A stretch of DNA of 64,000 nt, from the NCBI RefSeq assembly GCF_900130075.1, contig NZ_LT671418.1, forward strand, positions 3,596,001-3,660,000. The letters are read 5' to 3'. Under the pieces are notes generated by a model. That model was not told where the DNA came from. It worked only from the letters and a program-made list of their open reading frames with translations, and did no database searches. The stretch comes from Herminiimonas arsenitoxidans. GTDB taxonomy: Bacteria; Pseudomonadota; Gammaproteobacteria; Burkholderiales; Burkholderiaceae_D. Position numbers and translations under genes: made by a program. Positions 34,266 to 42,389 of the stretch are shown here, one piece after another. Position 1 is the stretch's first letter, and each line of letters begins with the position of its first letter.

Positions 34266-35952
34266 ATGCATCTTCTCCTGCGGCGTGCGCAACCTTGATA
34301 GGCGTTGCGTACACATGTTCCTTGAATGGCGTAACGCCGATACGACGTGTGGTATCGATGAAGCGTTCATCTTCGATACGGTCACGTACATACACTTCGA
34401 GCAAGCGTTCTATCACGGTCGGCATTTGATGCGCCGAGAACGATGGGCCGATGATTTTGCCGATCGAGCTGGTATTGCCTTGCGCGCCACCGATCGACAC
34501 CTGATACCACTCCGAGCCATCCTTATCGACACCGAGAATGCCGATGTTGCCGACGTGATGATGACCGCAGGCATTGATACAGCCGGAGATATTCAATTCG
34601 ATATCGCCGATGTCATGCTGGAAGTCGAGGTTGTCGAAACGCTCGGCAATCGCTTCTGCAATCGGAATCGATTTGGCATTCGCCAGCGAGCAGAAGTCGC
34701 CACCTGGGCAGCAAATCATGTCGGTCAGCAAACCGATATTCGGCGTTGCCAATCCCTGTGCTTTGGCTTCTTGCCAGACTGTGTACAGATCGGACAATTT
34801 GACGTCGGACAGCACGACGTTTTGTTCATGCGTGACGCGCAGTTCGCCGAAGCTGTAGCGATCCGCCAGATCAGCCATGAAGTCCAGTTGTTCAGCAGTC
34901 GCATCGCCTGGAGGCACGCCGGTTTTCTTGACGGACAAGACCACGGCTGCATAGCCTGCAACCTTGTGTGCCTTGACGTTGCGTGTCAGCCAGTTTTTGA
35001 ATGCTTTGTCTTCCGCTTTTTTCGCTTCGAAATCTGCGTTATCTGCAGATAGCGTTTCGTACGCTGGCGCAGTGAAAAATGCAGCGACGCGATTCAACTC
35101 TTCTACAGTGACGGTTCCTGGACCATCTTTGATGTCTTGCCATTCGACTTCGACTTGACGGCGATATTCTTCGATGCCGATCGCTTTGACCAGAATCTTG
35201 ATACGCGCTTTGTAGATGTTGTCGCGACGACCGTATTGGTTGTAGACGCGCAGGATCGCTTCCAGATAAGTCATTACGTGTTGCCACGGCAGGAATGCGC
35301 AGATCTCGCTGCCGAGGATAGGCGTACGACCCATACCGCCGCCTACCATCACGCGGAAACCGATTTCGCCCTGTTCATTCTTGATCACATGCAAGCCGAT
35401 GTCATGCACGGCAGTCGCAGCGCGATCTTCTTTGGCGCCGCTGATCGCGATCTTGAATTTACGTGGCAGGTAAGCGAATTCCGGATGGAAGGTGCTCCAT
35501 TCACGGATGATTTCTGCATACGGACGTGGATCGACGATTTCATCGGCGGCTACGCCAGCCAATTCGTCTGAAGTCGTGTTGCGGATGCAGTTGCCGGAAG
35601 TTTGAATCGCGTGCATTTCGACTGAAGCCAGTTCGGTCAGGATGTCCGGTGTTTCTTCCAGATTGATCCAGTTGAACTGGATATTCTGACGCGTCGTGAA
35701 ATGGCCATAGCCGCGGTCATACTTGCGGGCGATATGGCCAAACATGCGCATTTGTGCCGATGACAGCAGGCCGTAAGGCACTGCGACACGCAGCATGTAG
35801 GCATGGCGTTGCATGTACAAGCCGTTTTGCAGGCGCAGGATACGGAATTCGTCCTCTGCCAATTCGTCGGAGAGGCGACGACGGACTTGATCGCGGTATT
35901 GCGCGATGCGTTCTTTGACGATTTGATGGTCGTATTGATCGTAGCGATACAT
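34258..35952 (-). CDS. cysI: sulfite reductase hemoprotein (nitrite/sulfite reductase family)
   Basis: A 564-residue siroheme and [4Fe-4S] enzyme that reduces sulfite to sulfide by six electrons. The cluster-siroheme cysteines are in CCPGGDFC (C415, C421) and SGCINACGHHHVG (C458, C462); the substrate-binding arginines lie in TTRQNIQFNWI and QTSGNCIRNT. It is of the ferredoxin-type fold with duplicated halves. No cysJ flavoprotein gene is in the window, so the electron donor is probably ferredoxin or the DUF934 protein. Operon order cysI-DUF934-cysH-cysD-cysN-cobA is typical of Burkholderiales. Confidence 0.95.
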   Translation of the reverse strand: MYRYDQYDHQIVKERIAQYRDQVRRRLSDELAEDEFRILRLQNGLYMQRHAYMLRVAVPYGLLSSAQMRMFGHIARKYDRGYGHFTTRQNIQFNWINLEETPDILTELASVEMHAIQTSGNCIRNTTSDELAGVAADEIVDPRPYAEIIREWSTFHPEFAYLPRKFKIAISGAKEDRAATAVHDIGLHVIKNEQGEIGFRVMVGGGMGRTPILGSEICAFLPWQHVMTYLEAILRVYNQYGRRDNIYKARIKILVKAIGIEEYRRQVEVEWQDIKDGPGTVTVEELNRVAAFFTAPAYETLSADNADFEAKKAEDKAFKNWLTRNVKAHKVAGYAAVVLSVKKTGVPPGDATAEQLDFMADLADRYSFGELRVTHEQNVVLSDVKLSDLYTVWQEAKAQGLATPNIGLLTDMICCPGGDFCSLANAKSIPIAEAIAERFDNLDFQHDIGDIELNISGCINACGHHHVGNIGILGVDKDGSEWYQVSIGGAQGNTSSIGKIIGPSFSAHQMPTVIERLLEVYVRDRIEDERFIDTTRRIGVTPFKEHVYATPIKVAHAAGEDAYA

Positions 35953-35961
35953 CTCAATTCC

Positions 35962-36735
35962 TTAGTAAACTAACTTAAAGGCAACGGTCGTCAGCGTGGT
36001 GGCCAACAGAACGCGCAATACTTTTTCCGGTATGGCTCGCGATGCCAGTGATCCCAATGTGATGCCAGGCACGGAGCCGAGCAACAACATGGCTAGCAAT
36101 TCCCAATGGATCGATCCGAGCCACCAGTGGCCGAGCGCCGCAATCGCGGTCAAAGGCACTGCGTAGGCTATGTCGGTACCGGCAATTTCAGCCGGTGTCA
36201 GGCGTGGATAGAGCAGAACCAGTATGGTGGCGCCGATTGCACCGGCACCAATAGATGAGATTGTAACCAATGTGCCAAGAATTGCACCCGAAACTATGGT
36301 CGCTGTGACCAGTTTTTTGCCATGGAATTGACGGTTAGGATGAGCGCTCATCCAGTTTTGCAGGCGGGTACGGAAAATCAGGGCAATCACGGTCAACATG
36401 ACCGAGCCAGCGATCGAATAACGGATGACTTGGCCGATTTCCTTGTCCAGGCCGCCCAGGTACTTCAATACGAGTGTGGTCAGCACGGCAGCAGGCAAGG
36501 CGCCTATGCACAGTTGCTTGACGATATTCCAGTGCACATTGCCTTTGTAACGGTGGGCAAAGGTGCCGGCGATCTTGGTAGTGGAAGCGAAGGCGAGGTC
36601 CGTGCCGACAGCTACCGTAGGCGATACGCCAAACAGCAGGGTGAGTAGCGGTGTCATCAGGGAGCCGCCGCCGACACCGGTCAAACCGACCAGCAATCCG
36701 ACAGCAAAACCTGAAACAATATAAGTAACGGACAT
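35962..36735 (-). CDS. TauE/SafE-family sulfite exporter-like permease
   Basis: A 257-residue membrane protein with about eight helices. The duplicated TauE motif is clear: GLTGVGGGSLMTPLLTLLFGVSPTVAVGTDLAFAS (about 18-52) and GAILGTLVTISSIGAGAIG in the second half. The family exports sulfite, sulfoacetate or other oxyanions, or imports sulfate-like anions. It is the first gene of the cysteine operon, 9 bases before cysI, and is divergent from the CysB-type regulator, so it may vent excess sulfite or take up sulfate. Confidence 0.88.
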   Translation of the reverse strand: MSVTYIVSGFAVGLLVGLTGVGGGSLMTPLLTLLFGVSPTVAVGTDLAFASTTKIAGTFAHRYKGNVHWNIVKQLCIGALPAAVLTTLVLKYLGGLDKEIGQVIRYSIAGSVMLTVIALIFRTRLQNWMSAHPNRQFHGKKLVTATIVSGAILGTLVTISSIGAGAIGATILVLLYPRLTPAEIAGTDIAYAVPLTAIAALGHWWLGSIHWELLAMLLLGSVPGITLGSLASRAIPEKVLRVLLATTLTTVAFKLVY

Positions 36736-36803
36736 AAGACCTCGCGCAAAGTAGGGCGAATAGTAATAAACTTGAGCCTTATTCCAAACTACTTACTAAT
36801 TAT

Positions 36804-36832
36804 TTGCTTATATGCTTTTTTGATATAAGCAA
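36804..36832. promoter_or_regulatory. LysR-type operator candidate between the cys operon and cysB
   Basis: TTGCTTATAT (36804-36813), nine bases, ATATAAGCAA (36823-36832) is a perfect 10-base inverted repeat centred in the 147-base divergent gap, 50-80 bases before the regulator start. It has the T-N-A dyad form of LysR sites and TTAT/ATAA halves like CysB targets. It could control both directions. Confidence 0.55.
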
Positions 36833-36882
36833 TGATGAAAAATGATTGAACGCAATTTCAGTCGAAAACATGAGGGGAAGAC

Positions 36883-37824
36883 ATGAATCTCCATCAACTT
36901 CGCTTCGTTCGGGAAGCGGTGCGACAGAACTATAATTTGACGGAAGCGGCCAAGGCGCTGTTTACCTCGCAGCCGGGTGTTTCCAAAGCAATTATTGAGT
37001 TGGAAGAAGAGTTGGGCGTGGATATTTTTTCGCGTCACGGCAAGCGGATACGCGGCCTGACCGAGCCGGGGCGGGCAGTGTTGAAGTCGGTTGAGCTGAT
37101 CATGCAGGAAATTGACGGCCTCAAGCGCATAGGCAATGAATTCGCCGCACATGACAGCGGTAGCTTTACAATTGCGACTACGCACACGCAAGCGCGCTAT
37201 TCCTTGCCTAAGGTGGTGCAGGCCTTTACACAGAAATTCCCAAAAGTAAGATTGTCTTTATTGCAAGGCAATCCGAAGCAAGTGGCGGATATGGTCTTGA
37301 TGGGTCAGGCCGATCTGGCGATAGCGACGGAATCGATCGCCAGTATAGATGGTTTGATTTCATTGCCGTGTTACCAATGGGAACATCAAGTAGTGGTGCC
37401 GCTGGATCATCCATTGCTGAAGTCCAAATCAATCACGCTGGAAGAAATCAGCGCTTATCCGCTGATTACCTACGATAGTGCGTTTGCCGGTCGTAACAAG
37501 ATTGATCATGCTTTCAGCCTGCGGAATCTCAAGCCGGATGTGTTGTTGGAAGCAATCGATGCCGATGTCATTAAAACCTATGTCGAACTGGGCATGGGCA
37601 TAGGCATCATCGCGGGAATGGCTTTTGATCCTGAGCGCGACAAGAATTTGCGTGCGATCCCTGTCGGTCATTTATTTGGCACCAATGTATCGCGCGTGGC
37701 TTTGAAGCAAGGCGCTTATTTGCGCAGCTATGTATTTACGTTCATCGAATTATTGACGCCTACGCTCAATCGCAAACTGGTTGAGCAAGTATTAAGCGGC
37801 GAAAAAGATATGTATGAACTATAA
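36883..37824 (+). CDS. cysB: CysB-family LysR-type regulator
   Basis: The 313-residue product has an N-terminal winged helix-turn-helix (LTEAAKALFTSQPGVSKAIIELEEELGVDIFSRHGKR, about 18-56) and a periplasmic-binding-like effector domain. The effector domain includes FTIATTHTQARYSLP (near 92-106), where CysB binds N-acetylserine or sulfate; the T-T-H-T-Q-A-R-Y stretch is a CysB/Cbl hallmark. The start has a GAGGGG ribosome site. It should switch the divergent sulfur operon on when O- or N-acetylserine builds up. Cbl (sulfonate regulator) cannot be ruled out. Confidence 0.92.
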   Translation: MNLHQLRFVREAVRQNYNLTEAAKALFTSQPGVSKAIIELEEELGVDIFSRHGKRIRGLTEPGRAVLKSVELIMQEIDGLKRIGNEFAAHDSGSFTIATTHTQARYSLPKVVQAFTQKFPKVRLSLLQGNPKQVADMVLMGQADLAIATESIASIDGLISLPCYQWEHQVVVPLDHPLLKSKSITLEEISAYPLITYDSAFAGRNKIDHAFSLRNLKPDVLLEAIDADVIKTYVELGMGIGIIAGMAFDPERDKNLRAIPVGHLFGTNVSRVALKQGAYLRSYVFTFIELLTPTLNRKLVEQVLSGEKDMYEL

Positions 37825-37859
37825 AGAATATTCACGATTTTTTTGGAAGTAAAAGCAGC

Positions 37860-38516
37860 ATGATAAAACCGGTAAACACCGATATGGCCGAGTACTATGC
37901 GGTCCGTAACAATTTCGACGAAGAAGATATTGAAAATCCGGATGGCGCAGATGCGCTCGACGACATCATGGAGAACCTGCGCAAGTTCATGACGGATCAG
38001 CATGTGCTGGAACTTGCATGCGGCGACGGTTACTGGACGGACGAGCTTGCAGAATATGCGGCATCGGTGCTGGCAACGGATATCAATCCGACGCTGATCG
38101 AGCAGGCCAAAGAACGAGAGTTGCCGGAAGAGATCGTACAGTTCGCCGTTGCTGATGCGCTGGATCCGCAAGTCGAAGGTGAGTTCAACGCTTGCTTTGC
38201 CGGCTTCTGGTGGTCGCATGTTAAACGTCAGGATCAGGTTGAAGTGATCGGGCGTATCCGCAAGATCATTGGTCAGGACGGCTTATTGGTGCTGGTTGAT
38301 AACTCGCACGTAGAAACCGAAAAAACCGTGATCGCGCGTACTGATCTGGAAGGCAATACTTACCAGATTCATACTTTGCCTAACGGTGAGCGTTACGAAA
38401 TTCTGAAGAATTACTACACCAACAGCACCTTGCGCAAACGTCTTGGACCTTTGTTAAAAGATATGCGCGTTCATCATTCTGAACACTACTGGATGCTGAC
38501 GGCGCGTTTGCGATGA
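37860..38516 (+). CDS. class I SAM-dependent methyltransferase
   Basis: A 218-residue methyltransferase. SAM-binding motif I VLELACGDGYWTDEL is at about 49-63, motif post I ATDINPTLIEQA follows, and NACFAGFWWSHVKRQDQV corresponds to motif II. The family is that of small-molecule or unknown-substrate enzymes (Methyltransf_25/11 type). It lies 35 bases after cysB on the same strand and may be co-transcribed. No substrate can be named. Confidence 0.82.
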   Translation: MIKPVNTDMAEYYAVRNNFDEEDIENPDGADALDDIMENLRKFMTDQHVLELACGDGYWTDELAEYAASVLATDINPTLIEQAKERELPEEIVQFAVADALDPQVEGEFNACFAGFWWSHVKRQDQVEVIGRIRKIIGQDGLLVLVDNSHVETEKTVIARTDLEGNTYQIHTLPNGERYEILKNYYTNSTLRKRLGPLLKDMRVHHSEHYWMLTARLR

Positions 38517-38553
38517 ATGCTTTATCGTCGGCACATACATACGGGAGCATAGT

Positions 38554-38808
38554 GTGAGATCAACCCGAGCCACAGCCGCCGTCGAGCGGCTGAAAGAACG
38601 CAGTGGTAACGAACACTACGCGATGGTGCGTACTTCCGACGAATCGTTTTATCTGGTCGATAACGCAGGAGAAGGTGCACCCGTCATCCTGTGTGAACGA
38701 CTGCCACTGGATGACTTTGTTACCTTCGTCAAAGCCTACGGTCCGCAAAAGCCGAGACGACAAACCAAATCCGATATCGCGTTTGAAAAGCAATTGGTCA
38801 AACGTTAA
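38554..38808 (+). CDS. small hypothetical protein
   Basis: The product has 84 residues from a GTG start with GGGAG upstream. It is basic at both ends, with a middle part HYAMVRTSDESFYLVDNAGEGAPVILCERLPLDDFVTFV that looks like a small beta-rich domain. I do not recognise a family. It sits between the methyltransferase and another small gene on the same strand. Confidence 0.55.
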   Translation: MRSTRATAAVERLKERSGNEHYAMVRTSDESFYLVDNAGEGAPVILCERLPLDDFVTFVKAYGPQKPRRQTKSDIAFEKQLVKR

Positions 38809-38844
38809 ATGCAAGCCTATGGTTTTGTTAACTCCATTTAAAGC

Positions 38845-39192
38845 ATGACAGTCGAGCAAGCTGAGTTGATCGATCTGATCAGCTTGGATCATGTGTCAGG
38901 TTCGTGTAAGTTAAGCATCCTTGATCACCTGATATGGGATGACGATCATCTCGTCAAACTTCAATTAAAAATAAATAACTATTTGCAATTGATAGAAAGC
39001 GGCGAGATTTATATCTTGTATCCCGCTGTGCGTGGACAGGATTTTCTTATTGATATCCAGTGCATCTACGCGCCGAACGCCATAGCCCGCGCCTTTCTGG
39101 AGCGAGCGCAAAACATATTGATAGATGCAGGTTATGCAATGCATTTCGGCCCACTCGGTTCTGCCTATGCGGACGATGTGCCCGATGATTGA
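38845..39192 (+). CDS. small protein resembling DUF6572
   Basis: The 115-residue product has the pattern I associate with DUF6572: EQAELIDLISLDHVSG, LSILDHLIWDDDHLVKLQLKINNYLQLIESGEIYILYP, and a C-terminal RAQNILIDAGYAMHF block. Such proteins are soluble, stand-alone or near immunity-type genes, and have no known role. No toxin or transporter gene is adjacent. The start is an ATG with a weak ribosome site. Confidence 0.6.
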   Translation: MTVEQAELIDLISLDHVSGSCKLSILDHLIWDDDHLVKLQLKINNYLQLIESGEIYILYPAVRGQDFLIDIQCIYAPNAIARAFLERAQNILIDAGYAMHFGPLGSAYADDVPDD

Positions 39193-39239
39193 GTAAATCA
39201 ATTGGATATGAGCGGCATATCTACCGGTAAATATGGTTA

Positions 39240-39252
39240 TTCGGAATCCGAA
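39240..39252. repeat. short palindrome upstream of the Bug-type receptor gene
   Basis: TTCGGAATCCGAA, a 13-base palindrome about 135 bases before the receptor start. It may be a regulator site; nothing else supports it. Confidence 0.25.
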
Positions 39253-39387
39253 TTGAGGTATCCTTCCTTCCCTAGGCGCAACATCCATCGCCTTTACCCT
39301 TAGCGATTCTGGTTCTGTGTGATTGTTTGGTATGCCGACAAGATCACAATCTCTGAAGCGTAGTTTAATTTTTATAAGGATTGAAGA

Positions 39388-40365
39388 ATGAGACAAATAT
39401 CCCGCGGCAGCAAATTACTTCTTTGCGCATTCGCAGCAGCAAGTTTTTCTGCAAGCGCTCTGGCCCAAAGCTGGCCGAACTCGACAGTAACCGTTGTCGT
39501 TCCATGGCCACCAGGTGGTCCATCCGATATCGCTGCACGTCCTGTTGCTAAACGTTTGACCGAAGATCTCGGCCATCCTTTTGTTATTGATAATCGCGGC
39601 GGTGGCGGCGGTAACATCGGTAGCGCGGCAGTTGCACGTGCTCCAGCAGATGGCAACACTTTGCTGATTACTTCCAGCGCACCGATTGTGATCAATCCTA
39701 GCCTGTACAAAAAAATGACTTTCGATCCGAGCAAAGATTTGGTGCCTATCACCAATCTGTTGCGCGTACCGTTGGTACTGGTTGCGAACCCTAACGTTCC
39801 AGCCAAGGACTTGAAAGAACTGATCGCTTACATCAAGACTCAGCCACAGTTCTCCTACGCATCTGCTGGTTCAGGTACACCACAGCACATGACTGGTGAA
39901 TTGTTCAAGAGCGTGACCAAGCTGGATATCACACACGTTCCTTACAAAGGTTCAGCTCCTGCGATTTCCGATTTGCTGGGCGGTCATGTACCTGTGATGT
40001 TTGACAGCATGATTGCGATCATGCCGCACATCAAGAGCGGCAAGGTAAAAGCGATTGCAGTATCGGGCGCACAACGTTCACCACAATTGCCTGACGTGCC
40101 AACTTTTGCTGAAGCTGGTTACCCAGCAGTAGTTTCCTATGCTTGGTACGGTTTCTTCGCACCAGCAGGCACACCAAAAGCAATCGTCAACAAGATCAAT
40201 GCTGAAACTCTGAAAATCATGAAAGAGCCAGCATTCAAAAAAATCTTGGCTGATACCGGCTCTGACTATGTTGGCGATACCCCAGAAAACTTCGCTGCCT
40301 TCGTAAAAGAAGAGTCAGTGAAATGGGCGAAAGTCGTGAAAGAAAGTGGCGCGACTGTAGACTGA
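39388..40365 (+). CDS. tripartite tricarboxylate transporter receptor (Bug/TctC family)
   Basis: A 325-residue periplasmic binding protein with a signal peptide (1-26, ending SASALAQ) and the Bug-family blocks VTVVVPWPPGGPSDIAARPVA (about 32-52), FVIDNRGGGGGNIGS, LLITSSAPIVINPSLYKKM and FSYASAGSGTPQHMTGELFK. Bug proteins catch carboxylates and are very numerous in Burkholderiales. No TctA/TctB membrane genes are adjacent, so it is an orphan receptor. It has its own terminator. Confidence 0.92.
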   Translation: MRQISRGSKLLLCAFAAASFSASALAQSWPNSTVTVVVPWPPGGPSDIAARPVAKRLTEDLGHPFVIDNRGGGGGNIGSAAVARAPADGNTLLITSSAPIVINPSLYKKMTFDPSKDLVPITNLLRVPLVLVANPNVPAKDLKELIAYIKTQPQFSYASAGSGTPQHMTGELFKSVTKLDITHVPYKGSAPAISDLLGGHVPVMFDSMIAIMPHIKSGKVKAIAVSGAQRSPQLPDVPTFAEAGYPAVVSYAWYGFFAPAGTPKAIVNKINAETLKIMKEPAFKKILADTGSDYVGDTPENFAAFVKEESVKWAKVVKESGATVD

Positions 40366-40435
40366 TGTTGATCTTCGGTCTTGCCATGGGCGAGATTGAA
40401 TGATGATCTAGTCGTGGACGTATCGCGACATATTG

Positions 40436-40467
40436 AAATGCCCCGTGTTGTACAGCGGGGCATTTTT
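40436..40467 (+). terminator. terminator of the Bug-type receptor gene
   Basis: AAATGCCCCG / CGGGGCATTT with a ten-base loop and a T-run. Confidence 0.85.
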
Positions 40468-40568
40468 ACATTCAGATGGTGCTTCGCGTCTTTGTCAGCA
40501 CGGAAAATAAAAAAGCGCCGATTTGGTTACACTACATATTCTCTATTTATTCTTTGCGAAGTTTCATC

Positions 40569-41060
40569 ATGTCCGATTCAATTCGTTTGGCGACTGCACA
40601 AGATGCCGCTGCTATTTGCCAGATCTACAATCCTTACATCCTCAATACGGTCATTAGCTTTGAAACGGAAGCCGTCAGTGTCGAAGAGATGGCGCAGCGC
40701 ATAGAAGACGTTTCAGCGGAATTTCCATGGCTGGTATATGAAGAGCAGGGACGCATACTCGGTTACGCCTATGCGGGTAAATGGAGAATCAGAAAGGCTT
40801 ATCAGCATTCGGTAGAAAGCTCGGTCTATATTGCGGAAGACAGCGGCGGCAAAGGAATCGGTACCTTGTTGTACCAAAGATTGATTGCTGAATTATCCAA
40901 GCAGTCGATACACGCCGTATTCGGAGGCATAGCATTGCCCAATCCTGGCAGCGTTGCCTTGCATGAAAAACTGGGCTTTGTGAAGGTCGGACATTTGCCG
41001 GAGGTCGGCAGAAAGTTCGATCAATGGGTAGATGTCGGTTACTGGCAACTTATTCTGTAA
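40569..41060 (+). CDS. GNAT acetyltransferase (phosphinothricin acetyltransferase-like)
   Basis: The product (163 residues) has the PAT/MnaT-type GNAT fold: IRLATAQDAAAICQIYNPYI (about 5-24), VYIAEDSGGKGIGTLLYQRLI with the acetyl-CoA pyrophosphate loop (G-G-K-G-I-G-T), and a C-terminal GFVKVGHLPEVGRKFDQWVDVGYWQ block that typifies the phosphinothricin/methionine-sulfone group. It probably acetylates an amino acid analogue. The start at 40569 gives the family length; an upstream frame adds 31 unrelated residues. Confidence 0.87.
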   Translation: MSDSIRLATAQDAAAICQIYNPYILNTVISFETEAVSVEEMAQRIEDVSAEFPWLVYEEQGRILGYAYAGKWRIRKAYQHSVESSVYIAEDSGGKGIGTLLYQRLIAELSKQSIHAVFGGIALPNPGSVALHEKLGFVKVGHLPEVGRKFDQWVDVGYWQLIL

Positions 41061-41074
41061 ATCCCCACCATAAA

Positions 41075-41098
41075 AAATAAAGGCCGCAAAAGCGGCCT
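41075..41098 (-). terminator. terminator of the exonuclease III gene
   Basis: On the minus strand AGGCCGC-TTTT-GCGGCCT is followed by TTATTTTTTA. It lies about 25 bases after the stop codon. Confidence 0.75.
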
Positions 41099-41120
41099 GT
41101 CAGAACTGTTTAAACGCTGC

Positions 41121-41885
41121 TTAATCCAGCGTTGCAATCACCGGTGTGTGATCGGATGGCTGCTCCCATTTACGCGGCACCTTGTCGATCACACAGGCAG
41201 TACACCGCTTTGCCAATGACGGCGACAACAGGATGTGATCGATGCGCATGCCGCGATTCAGGCGGAAGCCCATTTGGCGATAATCCCACCAGCTAAACAA
41301 TTTTTCCGGCTGTTCAAACATGCGGAATGCATCGGTGAATCCCATCTCTTGCAATCGGACGAAAGCAGCACGTTCCGGCTCCGACACCAGTATCTGACCT
41401 ACCCATGCCGCCGGATCGTGTACGTCGCGATCTTCCGGTGCGATGTTGTAGTCACCCAGCAAGGCCAGGTTTTCATGCTGCTTTTGTTCTTGCGCCAGCC
41501 ATTCGTGCAGGGCACTCAACCACTTCAATTTGTATTGATACTTATCCGATTCCGGCGATTGACCGTTCGGGATGTAGGCGCACACGATGCGGATACCTTC
41601 GATGGTGCCGGCGATGATGCGCTGCTGTTCATCTTCAAACAGGGGATTGTTTTTGACGACATCTGTAATCGGGTGACGTGACAGGATGGCGACGCCGTTA
41701 TAGGTTTTTTGGCCGCTGAAGACGACGTGATAGCCGGCGGCTTCGATTTCCGCAGCAGGGAATTTCTCATCGACAGTTTTTGTTTCTTGCAGACAGAGCA
41801 CATCGACTGGATTGTCGGTCAGCCATTGCAACACTTGCGGCAGGCGGACTTTGAGGGAATTAACGTTCCAGGTAGCTATTTTCAT
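41121..41885 (-). CDS. xth: exodeoxyribonuclease III
   Basis: The product (254 residues from the chosen start) is an AP endonuclease/exonuclease of the EEP fold. It shows MKIATWNVNSLKVRLPQVL at the start, LQETKTVDEKFP (metal-binding Glu near 34), LGDYNIAPEDRDVHDP (catalytic Asp/Asn near 148-150) and RIDHILLSPSL with SDHTPV at the end (catalytic His). It repairs abasic sites. The start at 41885 matches the family; an ATG four codons earlier is possible. It is a monocistronic gene, divergent from glyA. Confidence 0.93.
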   Translation of the reverse strand: MKIATWNVNSLKVRLPQVLQWLTDNPVDVLCLQETKTVDEKFPAAEIEAAGYHVVFSGQKTYNGVAILSRHPITDVVKNNPLFEDEQQRIIAGTIEGIRIVCAYIPNGQSPESDKYQYKLKWLSALHEWLAQEQKQHENLALLGDYNIAPEDRDVHDPAAWVGQILVSEPERAAFVRLQEMGFTDAFRMFEQPEKLFSWWDYRQMGFRLNRGMRIDHILLSPSLAKRCTACVIDKVPRKWEQPSDHTPVIATLD

Positions 41886-42048
41886 GTTTTGTTGCAATCC
41901 ATTCGTGATGCGGGTTTGTGGCGTGAGCGAGAGGATAGTTTTGTTATCCAGTTTTTCGCTTTTGATGCGGGATTGTATCAGTCGTACCGCGGTAGGCGGC
42001 GCGGCGCGATATTGTCATTTATTTATCTTGGTCTGTGAGGCATGCTGC

Positions 42049-42389
42049 TTGCCCAAAACAGACGCTTGCCGTAAAATCTACGCACCATTTCGTCTCACGT
42101 GACTGGCGAATCCGGCCGATTTTCTCCGCTTTTATGGGTAAATCAGGTCGTAAGGTGGGTCTATCCACCGTGAAGCGTGAGATTTCATTGCCGTGCGCCT
42201 GGGTAGCCCGAATGGAGAGTACGACTGAGGCTGCCTGCGCGTTCACATTTTGGCACCCTCATTCGATCCCAGGTTGTTGTTTTGCTTTGTATAGGCATGT
42301 CTTTACAGTTCGTTCGATTCTGTTTTGGCGTGCTGTTGTGCATTGGATTATGGCTTCCTGCCCATTTTTTTGAACGATTGGAGTGATTC
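42049..42389 (+). promoter_or_regulatory. long structured-looking leader upstream of glyA
   Basis: A promoter-like TTGCCC (42049-42054), 17-base spacer, TAAAAT (42072-42077) would start a leader of about 300 bases before glyA. The leader contains an outer pair TCTCACG (42093-42099) / CGTGAGA (42176-42182) and a hairpin GGTGG-GTCTAT-CCACC (42154-42169). A long stem GCGC-CT-GGGTAGCC / GGCTGCCT-GCGC closes a 20-base loop (42195-42240). I cannot assign it to a known riboswitch: glycine, SAH and 6S signatures were looked for and not found. It could be a riboswitch-type leader, a small RNA or chance. No gene is convincing here on either strand. Confidence 0.4.

Noticed and set aside
42195-42240. 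Glycine riboswitch, SAH riboswitch or 6S RNA at the glyA leader
   Set aside because: A GGAGAG is present, but the GCCGAAGG and CTCTCAGGCA parts of a glycine aptamer are missing, and no SAH or 6S consensus could be laid on the bases. It is left as an unassigned structure.
42019-42246. A 75-codon minus-strand frame over the glyA leader
   Set aside because: It has no ribosome site and overlaps the base-paired elements of the leader. It is better explained as RNA structure or chance.
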